This document shows, piece after piece, positions 12,018 through 23,040 of a stretch of DNA of 64,000 bases. The first letter of the stretch is position 1; every line of letters begins with the position of its first letter. The stretch lies in the NCBI GenBank assembly GCA_029204225.1, contig CM055100.1, positions 11,665,272-11,729,271 of the forward strand, read 5' to 3'. This DNA is from Diphasiastrum complanatum (lineage: Eukaryota; Streptophyta; Lycopodiopsida; Lycopodiales; Lycopodiaceae). The notes beneath the pieces are model-generated. The model was not told the DNA's origin, searched no databases, and was given only the letters and a program-made list of their open reading frames with translations. The translations under genes were made by a program, and so were the position numbers.

Positions 12018-12982
12018 CTCATTTCATTACTTCTATTGCTTATTTTTCCTTGTCTTTCTATTAGTTTTCTTGCTTCTTCTTTCATTCATCTTGTTTGAGT
12101 TTTTTTCACAGATCCCTCTTCCATTGAAACTACCGTACTCCCTCATTTCGGATAGGGAGAAGAACCAAGGAACTTAGTTTAGTTTTTAAGTGTTTTTTAA
12201 GCAGTTTTTTATGATTTTGGTTGATTTTTTGCATGAAACCTCACCAACAGAATTCGCCCATTTGCACAGGACTTGAATAGAGCACCAGACTTTTGAAACT
12301 CCTCTGTGCGAATTTCTATATGGTCAGATAATACCCCAAACAGCTGTTCTGACCTGTTCTTTGACATCTATCACATCTCAAATCAACTCAGATAAACTCG
12401 CCCATCATACAAAGTCCAAAAAAAACAGTGCCAAACCTCCCTGACCCTTGTGCGAATTCTCTGGAGCTGACAATTGTCAAAAACCATCAACTTTTCTAAA
12501 ACTTTTCAACAAAAATCATCAAGACAGAATTTGCCCACTGTCCTAATAGATTGAGAAAACCTTGCACGAATTCTTAGGGTCTTGTGTGAATTCCTTCCGG
12601 TCGAAAAAGTTGTAATTTTGAGCAAACAACACTAATTTGTCATTTTTGGACAAAACAAATTTGCACACCTATCTGGACTATTTTTGGGAAATCGCACACA
12701 ACATTTTAAACTCGCTCACTGTCGGAGAAACAGGTGTGCTCACAAAAAATTTGAAAGAATTTAGTTTTGACCCATAAAAGCATTGATTTTTTGGAGGTTC
12801 AAAATTCGCACACTCTAGCTTTGACTAAGTCAACCCTATTCTGAGCCCTGAGTAGCTTGTGCGAATTTTGTCTGTGTTTGAAAACCAAGAAAATCCAGAG
12901 ACGTTGCAAGTTTTATTCAGTGTTGACTTCTTCCTTTCGTCGATTTCTTGTTCCATTACTGTCATTTTACAATAATAGAATC
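12018..12982 (+). other. Gypsy A leader with a recurring TGTGCGAATT motif
   Basis: There is no gene. The motif TGTGCGAATT or close variants, and its complement AATTCGCACA, recur roughly every 50-130 bp (around 12252, 12305, 12449, 12562, 12584, 12691, 12802, 12859). The motif occurs in both orientations. Confidence 0.6.
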
Positions 12983-14380
12983 ATGGAGAAACGACGGATT
13001 ATCGGCGAGATGAGTAAGGAACCTGAAGGTGCTCCTACTCCATGCTTTGAAAGGCGTATTCCTAGAATCGATGCACCTAAATACGATGGAGAATCTGACC
13101 CAGTTAGATTCCTCCAAGATTTTGAAAATGCGTGCAAATTTTACGGAGATACTTCTGAAATTGAAAAGCTATGTATGTTCCCTATGATCTTACTTGGAGA
13201 TGCTAAGAAGTGGTATCTCAATCTTGAAGAAGCTAATAGAATTTCATGGAAAACCCTTGGCATAGCCCTTACCAAAAGATTCAAACCTTTCAAATTGACC
13301 CAAAGCCCTTTCATTCAACTATCCCACATTAAGATGAAAAGGGACGAATCTATATGTATCTACATTGAGCACTTTAAGCGTCTCAAAGTTGAATGCATTG
13401 ATGAGCAAATAACCGAAAAAATGGCCATCAAACTCTTTTTGGTAGGTTTACCTAAATCTATCTGACGCGAACTCAAATCAGCCGACTCATATGACCAACT
13501 GAAGGAAGTAATGGATGACGCCATTAGAGAAGAGGATGAAGAATCCGATGATGAGTATGACCATCGTGATCGCAAGGGGAAAGCTCCCGTTAAAAATGAT
13601 TCACACCCTGAGCCCACCTCTAGCTCTAATTCCACTGAATTGTTACATCATATGGATACCTAGCAAAAAACTCAACAAGCCCAAATGGATAAGCTTACAA
13701 TTGAGTTCCAAAAGGTGCTTAAAATGGCTGACAAAGCCTATCCTTCCCGGGAGAATGTGTGGTGCCCTATCTGTTCTCAAAACCATACTGCCAACCCCAC
13801 ATGTGAAAACATATTTCCCGCAAAATGCAAGACCAATCTATAGACAATACTAGCCCCCTGGTCCACCACCTTACAATCCTCAACAGACCTATCAACGACT
13901 AGGACAATTCCAGCCATGACCTCCAGGCCCACAACAATATCCACCTAGATAGTCTTATGTCGTAAATCAACCTTAGCCACAAGCACCTGTTCACTACGTT
14001 GATCCCGACTATGTTGATCCAGCTACGTATTACATTGAAGAAACTCCAGATGCTAGTTACCAAGTGGACTCGACATACCAATATGATGCCAACACTGTCA
14101 CTTATAATCCAAACCAACCATACTATGCCACTCCGCAAGTAAGTTATGCGTCACAACCCATGTCTGCCTTAAGGATTGTTTTGTTTGTGCTGGTCGACAC
14201 CCTAGCGTCCGTTGTCCTGACAAGTTCAAGTTCCCACCCCTATGTGATAATTGCGAAATCGAGCACCATACGAAAGGCTACCCAAATCGACCTAAACCTT
14301 CTGTCCCAGTTCGTTCAATTCAGGTCGAGACTATAGCAGCTATGGTCATGACTAGAGCTCAAAGAGCAGCTAGCTGAAAA
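12983..14380 (+). pseudogene. Gypsy A gag (capsid and zinc-knuckle regions), broken
   Basis: The frame from ATG 12983 runs to a TGA at 13463 and encodes a Ty3/Gypsy retrotransposon-gag domain (PKYDGESDPVRFLQDFENAC, then MILLGDAKKWYLNLEEANRI). Homology continues past the stop in the same frame, then needs shifts near 13.8 kb and 14.15 kb. A Pro/Gln/Tyr-rich stretch follows, then Cys-His motifs (CFVCAGRHPSVRCPD and CDNCEIEHHTKGYP, 14.17-14.28 kb). At least six in-frame stops are present; several are TAG where CAG is expected. Not functional. Confidence 0.85.
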
Positions 14381-15352
14381 ACAGATAGACAACCTGATAA
14401 TCCAACTGTCATAGCTAGTGAGAACTCCACTCCATTAGTCTATCCTAATTCTACTGAGCAAATCAAACTCCGACATGAATTCTAGAAACAACTGCAAGAT
14501 GCTGATGATGCGACGCACCTTACTCCACAACTCGTACGAACCAATCCGGAAGATACTGCGATAGAAGGTGCTAAACTATGGAGTGACTTACTTCAAGCCA
14601 ATGTCACTTTACCCTTCCATGTCTTGTGGAAATACACTGAGAAGTGGAGGTAGGAGTTAGGTACCATGGACAAGACCCAAGACTTAGCTCCTGACCTTCC
14701 TAAAGCCACCTTACACCTTACAAACCCATTCAGCGAGCAAGGGAACATTAAACTTCCAACCACCCATGCAAACTCACGAGTAGTATCTACTATACTAGAT
14801 GGGGGATCGGGAGTCAATATCATATCCACGTCCTTAATGAAAGAATGGGGACTGCAAGACCACTTGAATAGGCCTAATTGTTAGCTTCGAATGGCCGATT
14901 AAAGTGTTGTTTGACCACAAGGTGTGATACCAAGCGTATTGGTCAAAATCGTCGGGTTGAAATTTACACTTGATCTGGTTGTTTTGGACATCGCTAACAA
15001 TAACGCCTACTCTTATGAGCTCTTGCTTGGTCGCCCTTGGCTTTCTATTGCCCATGTAGTACATGACTAGAATAAAGGACAAGTAACGTTTAGCAATCAA
15101 GACCAGTTAGTGACTATCGCTTCTGTAGGAAAGTTCAAGTCTGCACGTGTGATAGATGATGGATCTTCCACTACCGAATCCCTATTGGAACCATATCGTA
15201 ATACTCAAGAAATGGGGCACTACACATAGCCTATTGATATCATCAACTGGAGCCATAGTTTAGCAACGATTGATTGTGTTAACGTAGAATATTGTTTCTT
15301 AAATACTGGTAGTTCAGGTCATGAAGAGAGGCCAGGTGAATCATCAATCACT
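14381..15352 (+). pseudogene. Gypsy A aspartic protease region, broken
   Basis: The retropepsin motif ILDGGSGVNIIS lies at about 14790-14826. After it comes ELLLGRPWLSIAHVVHD at about 15020-15070, then a stop, with recognisable sequence on to about 15200. The DGGSGVNI form of the active site is typical of Tat-lineage Ty3/Gypsy proteases. Stops and at least one frameshift separate the blocks. The gypsy B copy on the minus strand near 29.2-28.9 kb has the same two motifs. Confidence 0.8.
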
Positions 15353-15766
15353 TTGGATACACCCATCTTTAATGTTCGATATATTGAAATTCTCCCGCAC
15401 AATGACGAGTTGTTGAACATTGCTTCGCTACCGACTAATGAATTAGTTTTGTTGTATGTAAATGATGAAAGTGTTTTACAATCCCATTCGCCCCATGACT
15501 TGGAGAAAATTTCTAACATGGCAATTTTAGAATATATGGGAGCACTTCCACAACGTCTTATTCCGGAATATCCTAAGCCGTTATTACCATTGGCAACAGT
15601 AAGCAAGGTAAGACCGAGCCAATTAAGATTGATTGTGCTAAAAAACCTACTGTCGAGTGGGATATCCATGAGTCTAAAACCCTTTTTGCAATGGATAAGT
15701 CTCTCCTGCATGACATACCTGACACTAGACCCCATCTGCGAAAAGTCCAACCATCATTTTTGTTGA
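15353..15766 (+). other. Open frame downstream of gypsy A protease, unknown
   Basis: 137 codons open after the protease region (starts MDTPIFNVRYIEILPHNDEL). No domain recognised. It is probably part of the linker between protease and RT of this element, since it lies on the same strand with no boundary sequence before it. The overlapping minus-strand frame at 15319-15750 is likely its shadow. Confidence 0.4.
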
Positions 15767-15775
15767 CGCTTTGAA

Positions 15776-16189
15776 ATGCAAACTAGTTGTGAAAGAGAAA
15801 ATGAAATGTCCTATCTACAAACTCAGATGGAGAAACTACAAGCAGAGGAGGACAACCAGCTGAGCCATCTTCAAAACCTCTTGGATGCAGAAATCAGATC
15901 CAATCAAGAACTATGTGCTACTATGACGGGTCAACTCACGTAGATTGACTTTCAGAGATTTGCTCCAATCCATATCCATGAGGGCACAATAATCCCAATT
16001 TTTGCATACCAACAGTTGGGCCAAAAGTTAAAAGCAGTTCAAGTAGAAGTGCAACAGCTACTTCAAAGCACATCTTCACAAATGACTGCGCTCAATGCTC
16101 AAATCCAATGCCTACAAGCAGAATTGACGAAGTTGCAGATTATTCTCCCTCTTGATTATTCTCAACATTCACGACACTCAACCGCATAG
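15776..16189 (+). pseudogene. Coiled-coil ORF in gypsy A, one internal stop
   Basis: 137 codons interrupted by one TAG after about 56. The peptide is Gln/Leu/Glu-rich with heptad-like spacing (LQTQMEKLQAEEDNQLSHLQ, later LNAQIQCLQAELTKLQ), so a long coiled coil is predicted. It sits between protease and an LTR. It may be an additional structural ORF or the end of a polyprotein; I do not know a named family for it. Confidence 0.5.
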
Positions 16190-16585
16190 GGATGATCAAG
16201 GCAACGACAACACAGGTGTCTCATTTGTTTTTTGATACTTCCGCAGCTGCAACATCAATGGATAATCAAGCCAGGAGGCTAATGCAGAGGATGGGGGAGA
16301 GCCCCATAACCAAGCTCAGGAGGGACTACCCATCAGTCTCATCCACTCTCTCCCCCACATTCTACTATTTCTTCTCCTCTACCATCCTCCCTTCCTATGC
16401 CTTTCACTCCCCAGAAATCTTTTTTGATAACTCGTTTTCCTCGCCCACCCAAACTTTTCCAGCCCCTTTCATCTCCAAACCCTCCACCACCCGCAGTGGT
16501 ACCACCTAAACGACATCGTGTGAGACCCCACAATCCAAGTCAAAACAAAGTATGCCAAGGAAGCAATCTAATAAAGAGGAGGATA
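16190..16585 (+). other. Pro/Ser-rich open frames before an LTR
   Basis: Overlapping frames (16192-16509, 16397-16681) are Ser/Pro/Thr-rich and low-complexity. A purine-rich AAAGAGGAGGATAA at 16572-16585 precedes the TGTTG at 16586 and could be a polypurine tract. No domain recognised. Confidence 0.4.
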
Positions 16586-17361
16586 ATGTTGTCCCTTATG
16601 TTAGCCCAACATAGGAATTTATTGTGGTATGTGTTTTGTAAGCCCACAAGTAAATTTAGATCAGTAAAATCTTATGCTTAGACCTTTTACTATTTAAGTT
16701 TAACTATTACAAACAATCATTTGTAATGGTTCAACTTAGAAAGTCTAAGTTTAAGATTTAATTCCTAAGTTCAAGCTAAGTTTAATTCTAAGTTAGTGGA
16801 AGTGCACAAGTTAATTAGCTTTAAGTTTGGACTTAGTCCCATAAGCATGTTTAAGATTAGGCCCACCACTCTTTCCATATATGGGAGTGGATTTGGGCCT
16901 CCAACAACACTTGTATAAGCATTGTGATAATAAAGACACTTTTGTGATATTTTGTGCGTGCAACTTGTGTTCCCACTTGTGGATAGAATACTTGGTGGTA
17001 GGTGTTCGAGCCCCACTAAGCTTTCCTCATTTGGTTAATTTATGTGAATGTTGTTATGGGATTATCTTTCATTCACTTTGCTTTCATTCTCTTGTGGAGT
17101 TAGTTTTAGATAGCTTAATGTTGTTATTTGCATTGCACTAGAGGGGAGATTGACATAGTGTAACTTACTCATTCCTCCATTTTTAGTTCTCTTCTAGTTG
17201 GGAGATCGCCATAGAAGAACCCATAAACAAACAATAGAAACCATGAATAGAGTGGATCCTACGCGTACTCACACTACACAACGCATTTTAGGATCATTCT
17301 AATTCTATCAGATGGGAGACAACCATAATAGAACATAGAAAGAAACTAAAAGTAGAACATG
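16586..17361 (+). mobile_element. LTR (776 bp), solo or 3' LTR of a related element
   Basis: It begins TGTTGTCCC after a purine tract and ends AAAGTAGAACA. The final 70 bp match the end of the gypsy A 5' LTR (CATTCTAATTCTAT, GATGGGAGAC, AGAAAGAAACTAAAAGTA), but the rest does not. Position and purine tract would allow a 3' LTR for the gag-protease block at 12.98-16.2 kb; against that, its body does not match the 5' LTR. Confidence 0.6.
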
Positions 17362-17650
17362 TTTGAGATGAAAAACTTGACATCATTAGAGGAATTCTGA
17401 ATTCAAAAAAGACCCTATAAGAAATGCCACATTGATTGACAAAGTTTATTAATGTAAATTACCAAAATTAATTCATTTTTTGTTTGAATGCTTTTTCATT
17501 TCTGCCCGCACTATTTTCAATGCTTAACCATCCAATGTACGTTACCATTTGTAGTTCATTAAGATTAGTATAACTTTTTAACCATAGGTCCGATTGAGAC
17601 AAAAATTATACCGTTGGAAAGCGCTCGACGAAAGGGTTCCAATAGTATCT

Positions 17651-17795
17651 ACATGACCTACTTCTGAGCTACCATTCAAAAGTTATGATCGGTCAAAGTT
17701 TTCAGAAAAGTCAAATATCGCTTCTGTGAGACCATAGAGTACCCTCTCACTGACCGGCCGTAACTTTTGAGTGGTATTTTGAAAGTAGGTCATGT
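17651..17795. repeat. Imperfect inverted repeat, 45-bp arms
   Basis: Arms 17651-17695 and 17751-17795 pair at roughly 36 of 45 positions (ACATGACCTACTT against AAGTAGGTCATGT at the base, AAAAGTTAT against GTAACTTTT inside), with a 55-base loop. Confidence 0.75.
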
Positions 17796-18029
17796 AGGGT
17801 ACCTTGTTTAAGTCTTTAACTTTCAAAACATATGAATGACCACTCTCTCCCTTGGCTTGAAAGCATTGAAGGATTTGGTTTTTCAAGGATAGCAACCTTG
17901 AAGTGTTCTTAGATTCATATATTTTTTGAAGAGTTTTTCATGCTTCTTGAGCCGAAGTCCACTGCAACACCTGCCACGATTTGCAACGTGTTTTGCAATG
18001 TGAATCGCGAGCTCAATTTTTTTTTAATT

Positions 18030-18150
18030 CATCACGGACGTCGGAAAAACACGTCGCTATAAGGTCATCGGAATCGACGACCTTAAAACAGGTCGCAATC
18101 CGACAAACATCCGAGACGCATTTGGATGTCGGATTCCGACGTCCCAAATT
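18030..18150. repeat. CpG-rich cluster of short direct and inverted motifs
   Basis: GGACGTCGGAA at about 18034 is repeated in inverted form as TTCCGACGTCC at about 18136. Between them lie CATCGGAATCGACGACC, GTCGCAATCCGAC and ATGTCGGATTCCGAC. Such clustered short motifs resemble subterminal repeats of DNA transposons, but no terminal repeat or transposase is seen. Confidence 0.5.
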
Positions 18151-19739
18151 AGGTTAAAAAAATAAAAAATGCGTAAAAAATAGCACGCGCATTTTTATCG
18201 GGTTGTTCTTGGAGTTGAGTTCTTGGAGAAGCGATGTTCGTGAATTATTTTTAAAACAATATTTTGAGTTGCATTCAACATTTGGATCAAACAACAAACT
18301 AAGCATGAGGTACTTTTCATTCTTAAATTATTTTTCATTTTATATTTTATTGTATTACTTCATGTCCATTATGAATGACAATACTTTATTACATTGCTTT
18401 GTGCACATCATAAATTTCATTTAGATTTCTATATATGACGTCCAATGTTGTTTTGAAATCCGACATTGCACATGGTTTTAGATTCTTAGTTGGTTATAAC
18501 GTCAATCCACTTCTCTAAATTTGACATTGCAATTTTTGAAAAAAAAACATTGCACATATAAAAGCAATGGCAATATAGCACGATCATTTGCAATAATAAT
18601 ATTTTCATAATATCAATTATTGTATTATAAAATTGGCGCTTTAATGTCGCATGAGTCTTTCTAGATCTAACATCAACTAAAATTTATAAACCTAATCTAC
18701 TCGTCGTCGTCGTGACGTCCAGTCTGCATGAACACAAGCAAACAAATTACATTAATATTTAATACTTGATCGAGTACTAAATGGAGCATCATCGTCATCA
18801 AGTTCTAGCACTCAGTCTCGACATAAATGGACGGTACTATATATTTGTAATTGTTGAAAATTTGAGACCAAATTAATATTCATGCAAATCATTTTTTGTA
18901 ATATTAAGCTAACCATTCTTATATTTGTAACATGAAATTAGTATAAAAAAGAGTACGATGAAAAGATATATTGTGGGTGTAAGCAATGAAAAGGATTTAA
19001 AATTCGAACAAGACAAATTGTGGCACAACATTTGTGAAAGTTTGGAAAGCACGTTGAGGAGTCTGACAGGGTTTGGAAGTATATTTTATTTGCTTAGTAT
19101 TGGTCCTTGTCATACACAATTTTCTTGAAAAAAATACTAATGTATGTATATTTTTTTTCTCTCTTGTTGAATAGTACATTGTTGTCAATCTCTTACACAC
19201 ATGATTATCTTATCAACAACATAATAAATATCGATTTTGGATTATCTTTGGCATTAGACAAAGATCTAGTTGATGAGCTTATTGATGATGTCACTAGTCA
19301 GTACACACCAAGTAATGTGGATATTATGCATATTTCTATGTCTCATATATCCACTCACTCCACCACACCTGACATTGATCCTGCTTGAATGAATATAATG
19401 TCACCACACATAGATTGTGTCAATTCCACAACACCTCATGAAAATCCTATCAAAAACTCTATTTATCTCATGACATCACCACATACAGATATTGTGCATC
19501 CCATCACACTCAATGTAGATCCTCTACATCCTTCTTTCTATCATCTACTCCATTAAAAAAAAGAACACAACTTGAATGCATTTTGACAAGATTTGAGAAT
19601 GAACAAACATTTTGACATATTATCGAACTGTCCAAAAATGTTTTAAATTCATTGACTGAATCTCCACTTCCTCTTCGTCTACATGCCGTAGGTAAGTCAT
19701 TTGATAGAAAAAACATTCATGCTGGCCTGATAGGTTACC

Positions 19740-21291
19740 ACTACCATTATGTGGGACATCATTTTGCTTGGTAGAGTGTCATTGAGTTCATGTGGCATAG
19801 TCTTCTGTGCCACAGAGTGTCTGGCGAGTCGTCATGAGTCTGATGCACCTGATCTGCAGGTAGGCGTACCTTCAGATGATATAGGTTCCCTTTCATTCTA
19901 TCTTGAGCGATGGGAGTATTGATACTGGCATCAATCACATTGCATGCTTCGTTAGAAAATGTCACACGCATCCCTGCATCTGTTATTCTTGCTACAGAGA
20001 GCAAGTCTTGTTGCAGAGTAGGCATGAACATAACGTCTTTGAGTCGTCTGTCTCTACCATTGGTGTTGAGCCATAGTGAACCAATCTTATTCACTTGATG
20101 TCTAGATCCATCTCCAAGAACTATGAATCTTGAGGGATCTGCACTTCTGAAATCAGACATGATTCGTCTTGATGTCACGAAGTGTGAGGTGGGTCCTGAA
20201 TCTAGGATCACCTCATGTGTGTCAAATGTTGACGCTCCACACACGTCTTCACAGATATAGGCGGTCAAACAGTTTTTGTTTGTTCTTTTTTCACCCATCT
20301 TCGAGCTCTCGGGCTCCTCGACATAGGATGAACTGTTGCTGTTCTCCTGTCTGTTCTACGCTGATTTGTTCCTCGGGTTCTGGCGGGAATCCGCGGCTGC
20401 ATGACCCTTCTTGTGGCAATCGATACACTCAATCTTGGGATTGAGCCAGCAGGTATCAACTGTGTGTCCATCTCTTCTGCATCTCACGCAAGTCTTCTTT
20501 TCTCCACCTTGTTGCTTCGACCTCCCTTTGCTCTTCCAGTTGCCTTTGATGGTCCCCTCTACCTGTTGATCATAATCCTGCCTCTGATTTGTCTCCCTCT
20601 TAGGCTTAAATTGTTTCTTGAATTTTTCTTTGTCGTCGTAGAGGGCCTAGTCAAAGCCATCTTTGTGATCAAAATGTTCTCTCGCCTCGACTTCCTCTCG
20701 AATCTCGACAATTGCCTTTTCGAGGTTCATGGTAGGATCTTTCATGAGCAAGGTTCTCATCGTCTGGAATGATCTGGGTAAGGCTCTCAACAGGTAAGTG
20801 AGCTGCTTCTCAACTGACACTGCATTCTCTGCTCCAGAGTTGTGTAGTAATAAAAACAGATCCTTTATCTTTCTTATGAAAGAAGTGAAGTCTTTCCCAT
20901 CCCACTATAGATTTGTCAGTTGATCTTCCAGCATCATGATTCGACTTCTTGATTTCGTTTGAAATCTTGTGAGTAGTGCATCCCACATCTCCTTAGCTTT
21001 GGAGAGTGATGCCAGGTCAAGTGTGAAACTATCTTCGATGGATGAGGATAGCAAGGCTATTGTCTTGTCATTTTTCTCCCTCCACTCGCGTAGCTCTTTG
21101 CTTGATGTCGTAGGCATTTCTTCCATGCCTTCCACCTAGGGGAAGAGTGCCATCCACCTAGGGGAAGAGTGTCATCCACCCAGGGGAATAAACCTTCGCA
21201 ATGATGTCTTAACTTTCCATGCTAGAAAGTTAGACCCTGAATAATAAAAAACTGTACATATCTTGCCCTGTATGTTGCTAATTGAAGCCAT
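19740..21291 (-). pseudogene. Copia B (copy 1): gag, zinc knuckles, protease, pre-integrase; broken
   Basis: Reading leftward from ATG 21291 the order is: gag N-terminus (FYYSGSNFLAWKVKTSL), gag helical domain (MWDALLTRFQTKSRSRIMML), zinc knuckles (CRRDGHTVDTC, CIDCHKKGHAA), the copia protease active site VILDSGPTSHFVTSRRIMSD at about 20200, and the pre-integrase LWHRRLCHMNS ending near 19760. A tandem triplication of 22 bp at 21136-21185 breaks the frame early, and several stops follow. Integrase and RT are missing. It matches copia B copy 2 at 52.3-53.5 kb through gag and protease. Confidence 0.88.
21136..21185. repeat. 22-bp tandem repeat, about 2.5 copies
   Basis: CCACCTAGGGGAAGAGTGCCAT is repeated with one change and followed by a partial CCACCCAGGGGAA. 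The paralogue at 53.48 kb has a single copy; two extra units add 44 bp and shift the gag frame. Confidence 0.85.
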
Positions 21292-21854
21292 TGCTTCTAA
21301 AGTCTGTTCTCTTGTTGATGGTTGTTTGTCTGAATGCTTGGCCTCCTGGATCTAATAGCTTCTTGGCTACGTCAGATTATGACAAAGTAGGTAGGCTACT
21401 AGCATTAGACTACTTCGGCTCTATATCTCTGTGTGTGTTTCTATCAAGTATCATCTAGTAAGTATATAGTCGCTCTGTGTAACTTTAAGATTAGAGTAAT
21501 TAAGCATCTACAACTAATCAAAAAATTACAAGAGTGGCAGATTAGCCATGACCTAGAGCGTATCTGCTAATGTCATGCCATCCGATCAGATATCTGCACT
21601 TCTGGGTACTTGTATGATTTTGCTGGTACTTCATGGGGCATGAGGGCAGAGAAAGGTTTCGCGACAATTTTTGTGTCACGGCGTTTGACTTTGTCCTGCT
21701 GGATCACGAAAGATTCTCGTTCGTGAATCTTTCATGTTTGTGTCTTCTCGTCAGGATGTTCGTGAATCTTTCACATTCACGAACACTTTCGTCAGGAAAA
21801 GGGCTGAAAGCTAGCAAAGCTTTCTAAACAGAAACATTTTGTTTCTTCAAATAG
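21292..21854. other. Non-coding between two copia pieces
   Basis: No gene recognised. TCGTGAATCTTTCA-type sequences recur near 21.72-21.79 kb, with a nearby inverted form. This may be part of the copia B leader or LTR. Confidence 0.35.
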
Positions 21855-22855
21855 GTCAAAATTGAAGTGCTTCTATTGTGGCATCAAAGCCACTTTTCTA
21901 GTGATTGCTACATAAAGACGAGAGATTAAGGAGACAAGCAAGGTAATCTTACTCTTGATGAGGATGCTTTGGATGCTCCAGATGCAAATGATAATGCTTT
22001 TATAATGTCTTCATGTATGCTTGCTGATGATGGAGATCTAGATCCATGGTGGATTGATAGTGGAACAAGTTCGCACATGACTTTTCACACAGATGCTCAA
22101 GATGAAAATGATGATGCTTTTGTAATGTCTTCATGTATGCTTGCTAATGATGGAGATCTAGATCCATGGTGGATTGATAGTGAAGCAAGTTCACACATGA
22201 CTTTTCACAAAGAGTGCTTCACTTCTTTGTTGGCATATGGAGATGCCAAGAGGGTGATCTACACGGCCAATGATGGTGAGTGTGCAATCAAAGGAATTCT
22301 CTTATTTACAAATAGGAATGTTCATCTGGAGGATGTCTTGTTTATTTCATCTATTACCAAGAATTTGCTTAGTGTGAGTCAATTGCTAAGTAAAGGCCTC
22401 AAGGTCGAGTTTGATGGAGATGCTTGTATGGTAAAAAAGAAGGATATCTTGATTTCAAAAGGTGAAAGGCAAGGGAAGTTGTTCAAACTAGATGCTTGTG
22501 TTATTGCTAACCAAGTTGGATGTAATGCAAGAGAGAAAATACCTATTCAAGAGGTCATAAAAGGATGGGACACCTCAACTTCAAGTCATTGGAGGTAATG
22601 GCTAGAAAGCAAGTTGTGATTGGTCTTCCAAGTTCCTTAAAGAGTATCAATCATGTTGTGAGTCTTGTACTTTGTCAAAGTCACATAGACAACCTTATGC
22701 TAGATCTACATCTAGATCTACAAAGCCTTTTCAAATTGTACATTTGGATATTCATGGAATTACTACAATTAGAGCTAAGATGTATGTAACTTTCATTGAT
22801 GATTTTAGTAGATTTTGTTGGGTATATCTATTAAAGAGCAAAGATGAAGCAAGAC
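21855..22855 (+). pseudogene. Copia C1: zinc knuckle, duplicated protease, pre-integrase, integrase start; broken
   Basis: A decayed knuckle (KCFYCGIKA) is followed after a stop by a 209-codon open frame at 21969-22598. It contains the copia protease site twice: WWIDSGTSSHMTFH, then WWIDSEASSHMTFH 40 residues later. The pre-integrase blocks are NVHLEDVLFISSITKNLLSV and GHLNFKSLEVMARKQVVIGL, followed in another frame by the start of the integrase core (PFQIVHLDIHG, MYVTFIDDFSRFCWVYLLKS). It stops near 22850, where unrelated sequence begins. Confidence 0.87.
21972..22211 (+). repeat. 120-bp in-frame tandem duplication of the copia protease active site
   Basis: Units 21972-22091 and 22092-22211 are about 90% identical and exactly 40 codons each. 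Both encode the DA-D-ND-AF-MSSCMLA block through the aspartate motif. The first keeps Asp-Ser-Gly; the second reads Asp-Ser-Glu. Confidence 0.92.
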
Positions 22856-23040
22856 ACGAAGGTCAAACAAAGACTGACTCGAAGGTGAAGATCCGATGTT
22901 CGAACACCAAAGGATCTTAAAGGTGAAGGCGAAGATCGAACGAATGATGACTCAAAGACGAAGATCCGATGTTTGAAGACACGAAACACCCGAAGACTGA
23001 AAAACGCCGGATCTCTACACTCCAAGTACAAAGTGTGAAA
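22856..23040. other. Short insert between copia C1 and C2 with an internal repeat
   Basis: GACTCGAAGGTGAAGATCCG and, about 85 bp on, GACTCAAAGACGAAGATCCG recur, each followed by ATGTT(C/T)GAA. No coding match. Confidence 0.45.

Larger units (their letters stand above)
17362..19739. other. Non-coding, no gene recognised
   Basis: AT-rich sequence with an imperfect inverted repeat at 17651-17795 and a CpG-rich patch at 18030-18150, listed separately. Frames at 18203-18424, 18997-19200 (minus) and 19107-19388 have no recognisable domain. Confidence 0.45.

Noticed and set aside
16192-16681. Ser/Pro-rich frames as genes
   Set aside because: Low-complexity, overlapping on both strands, between retroelement parts.
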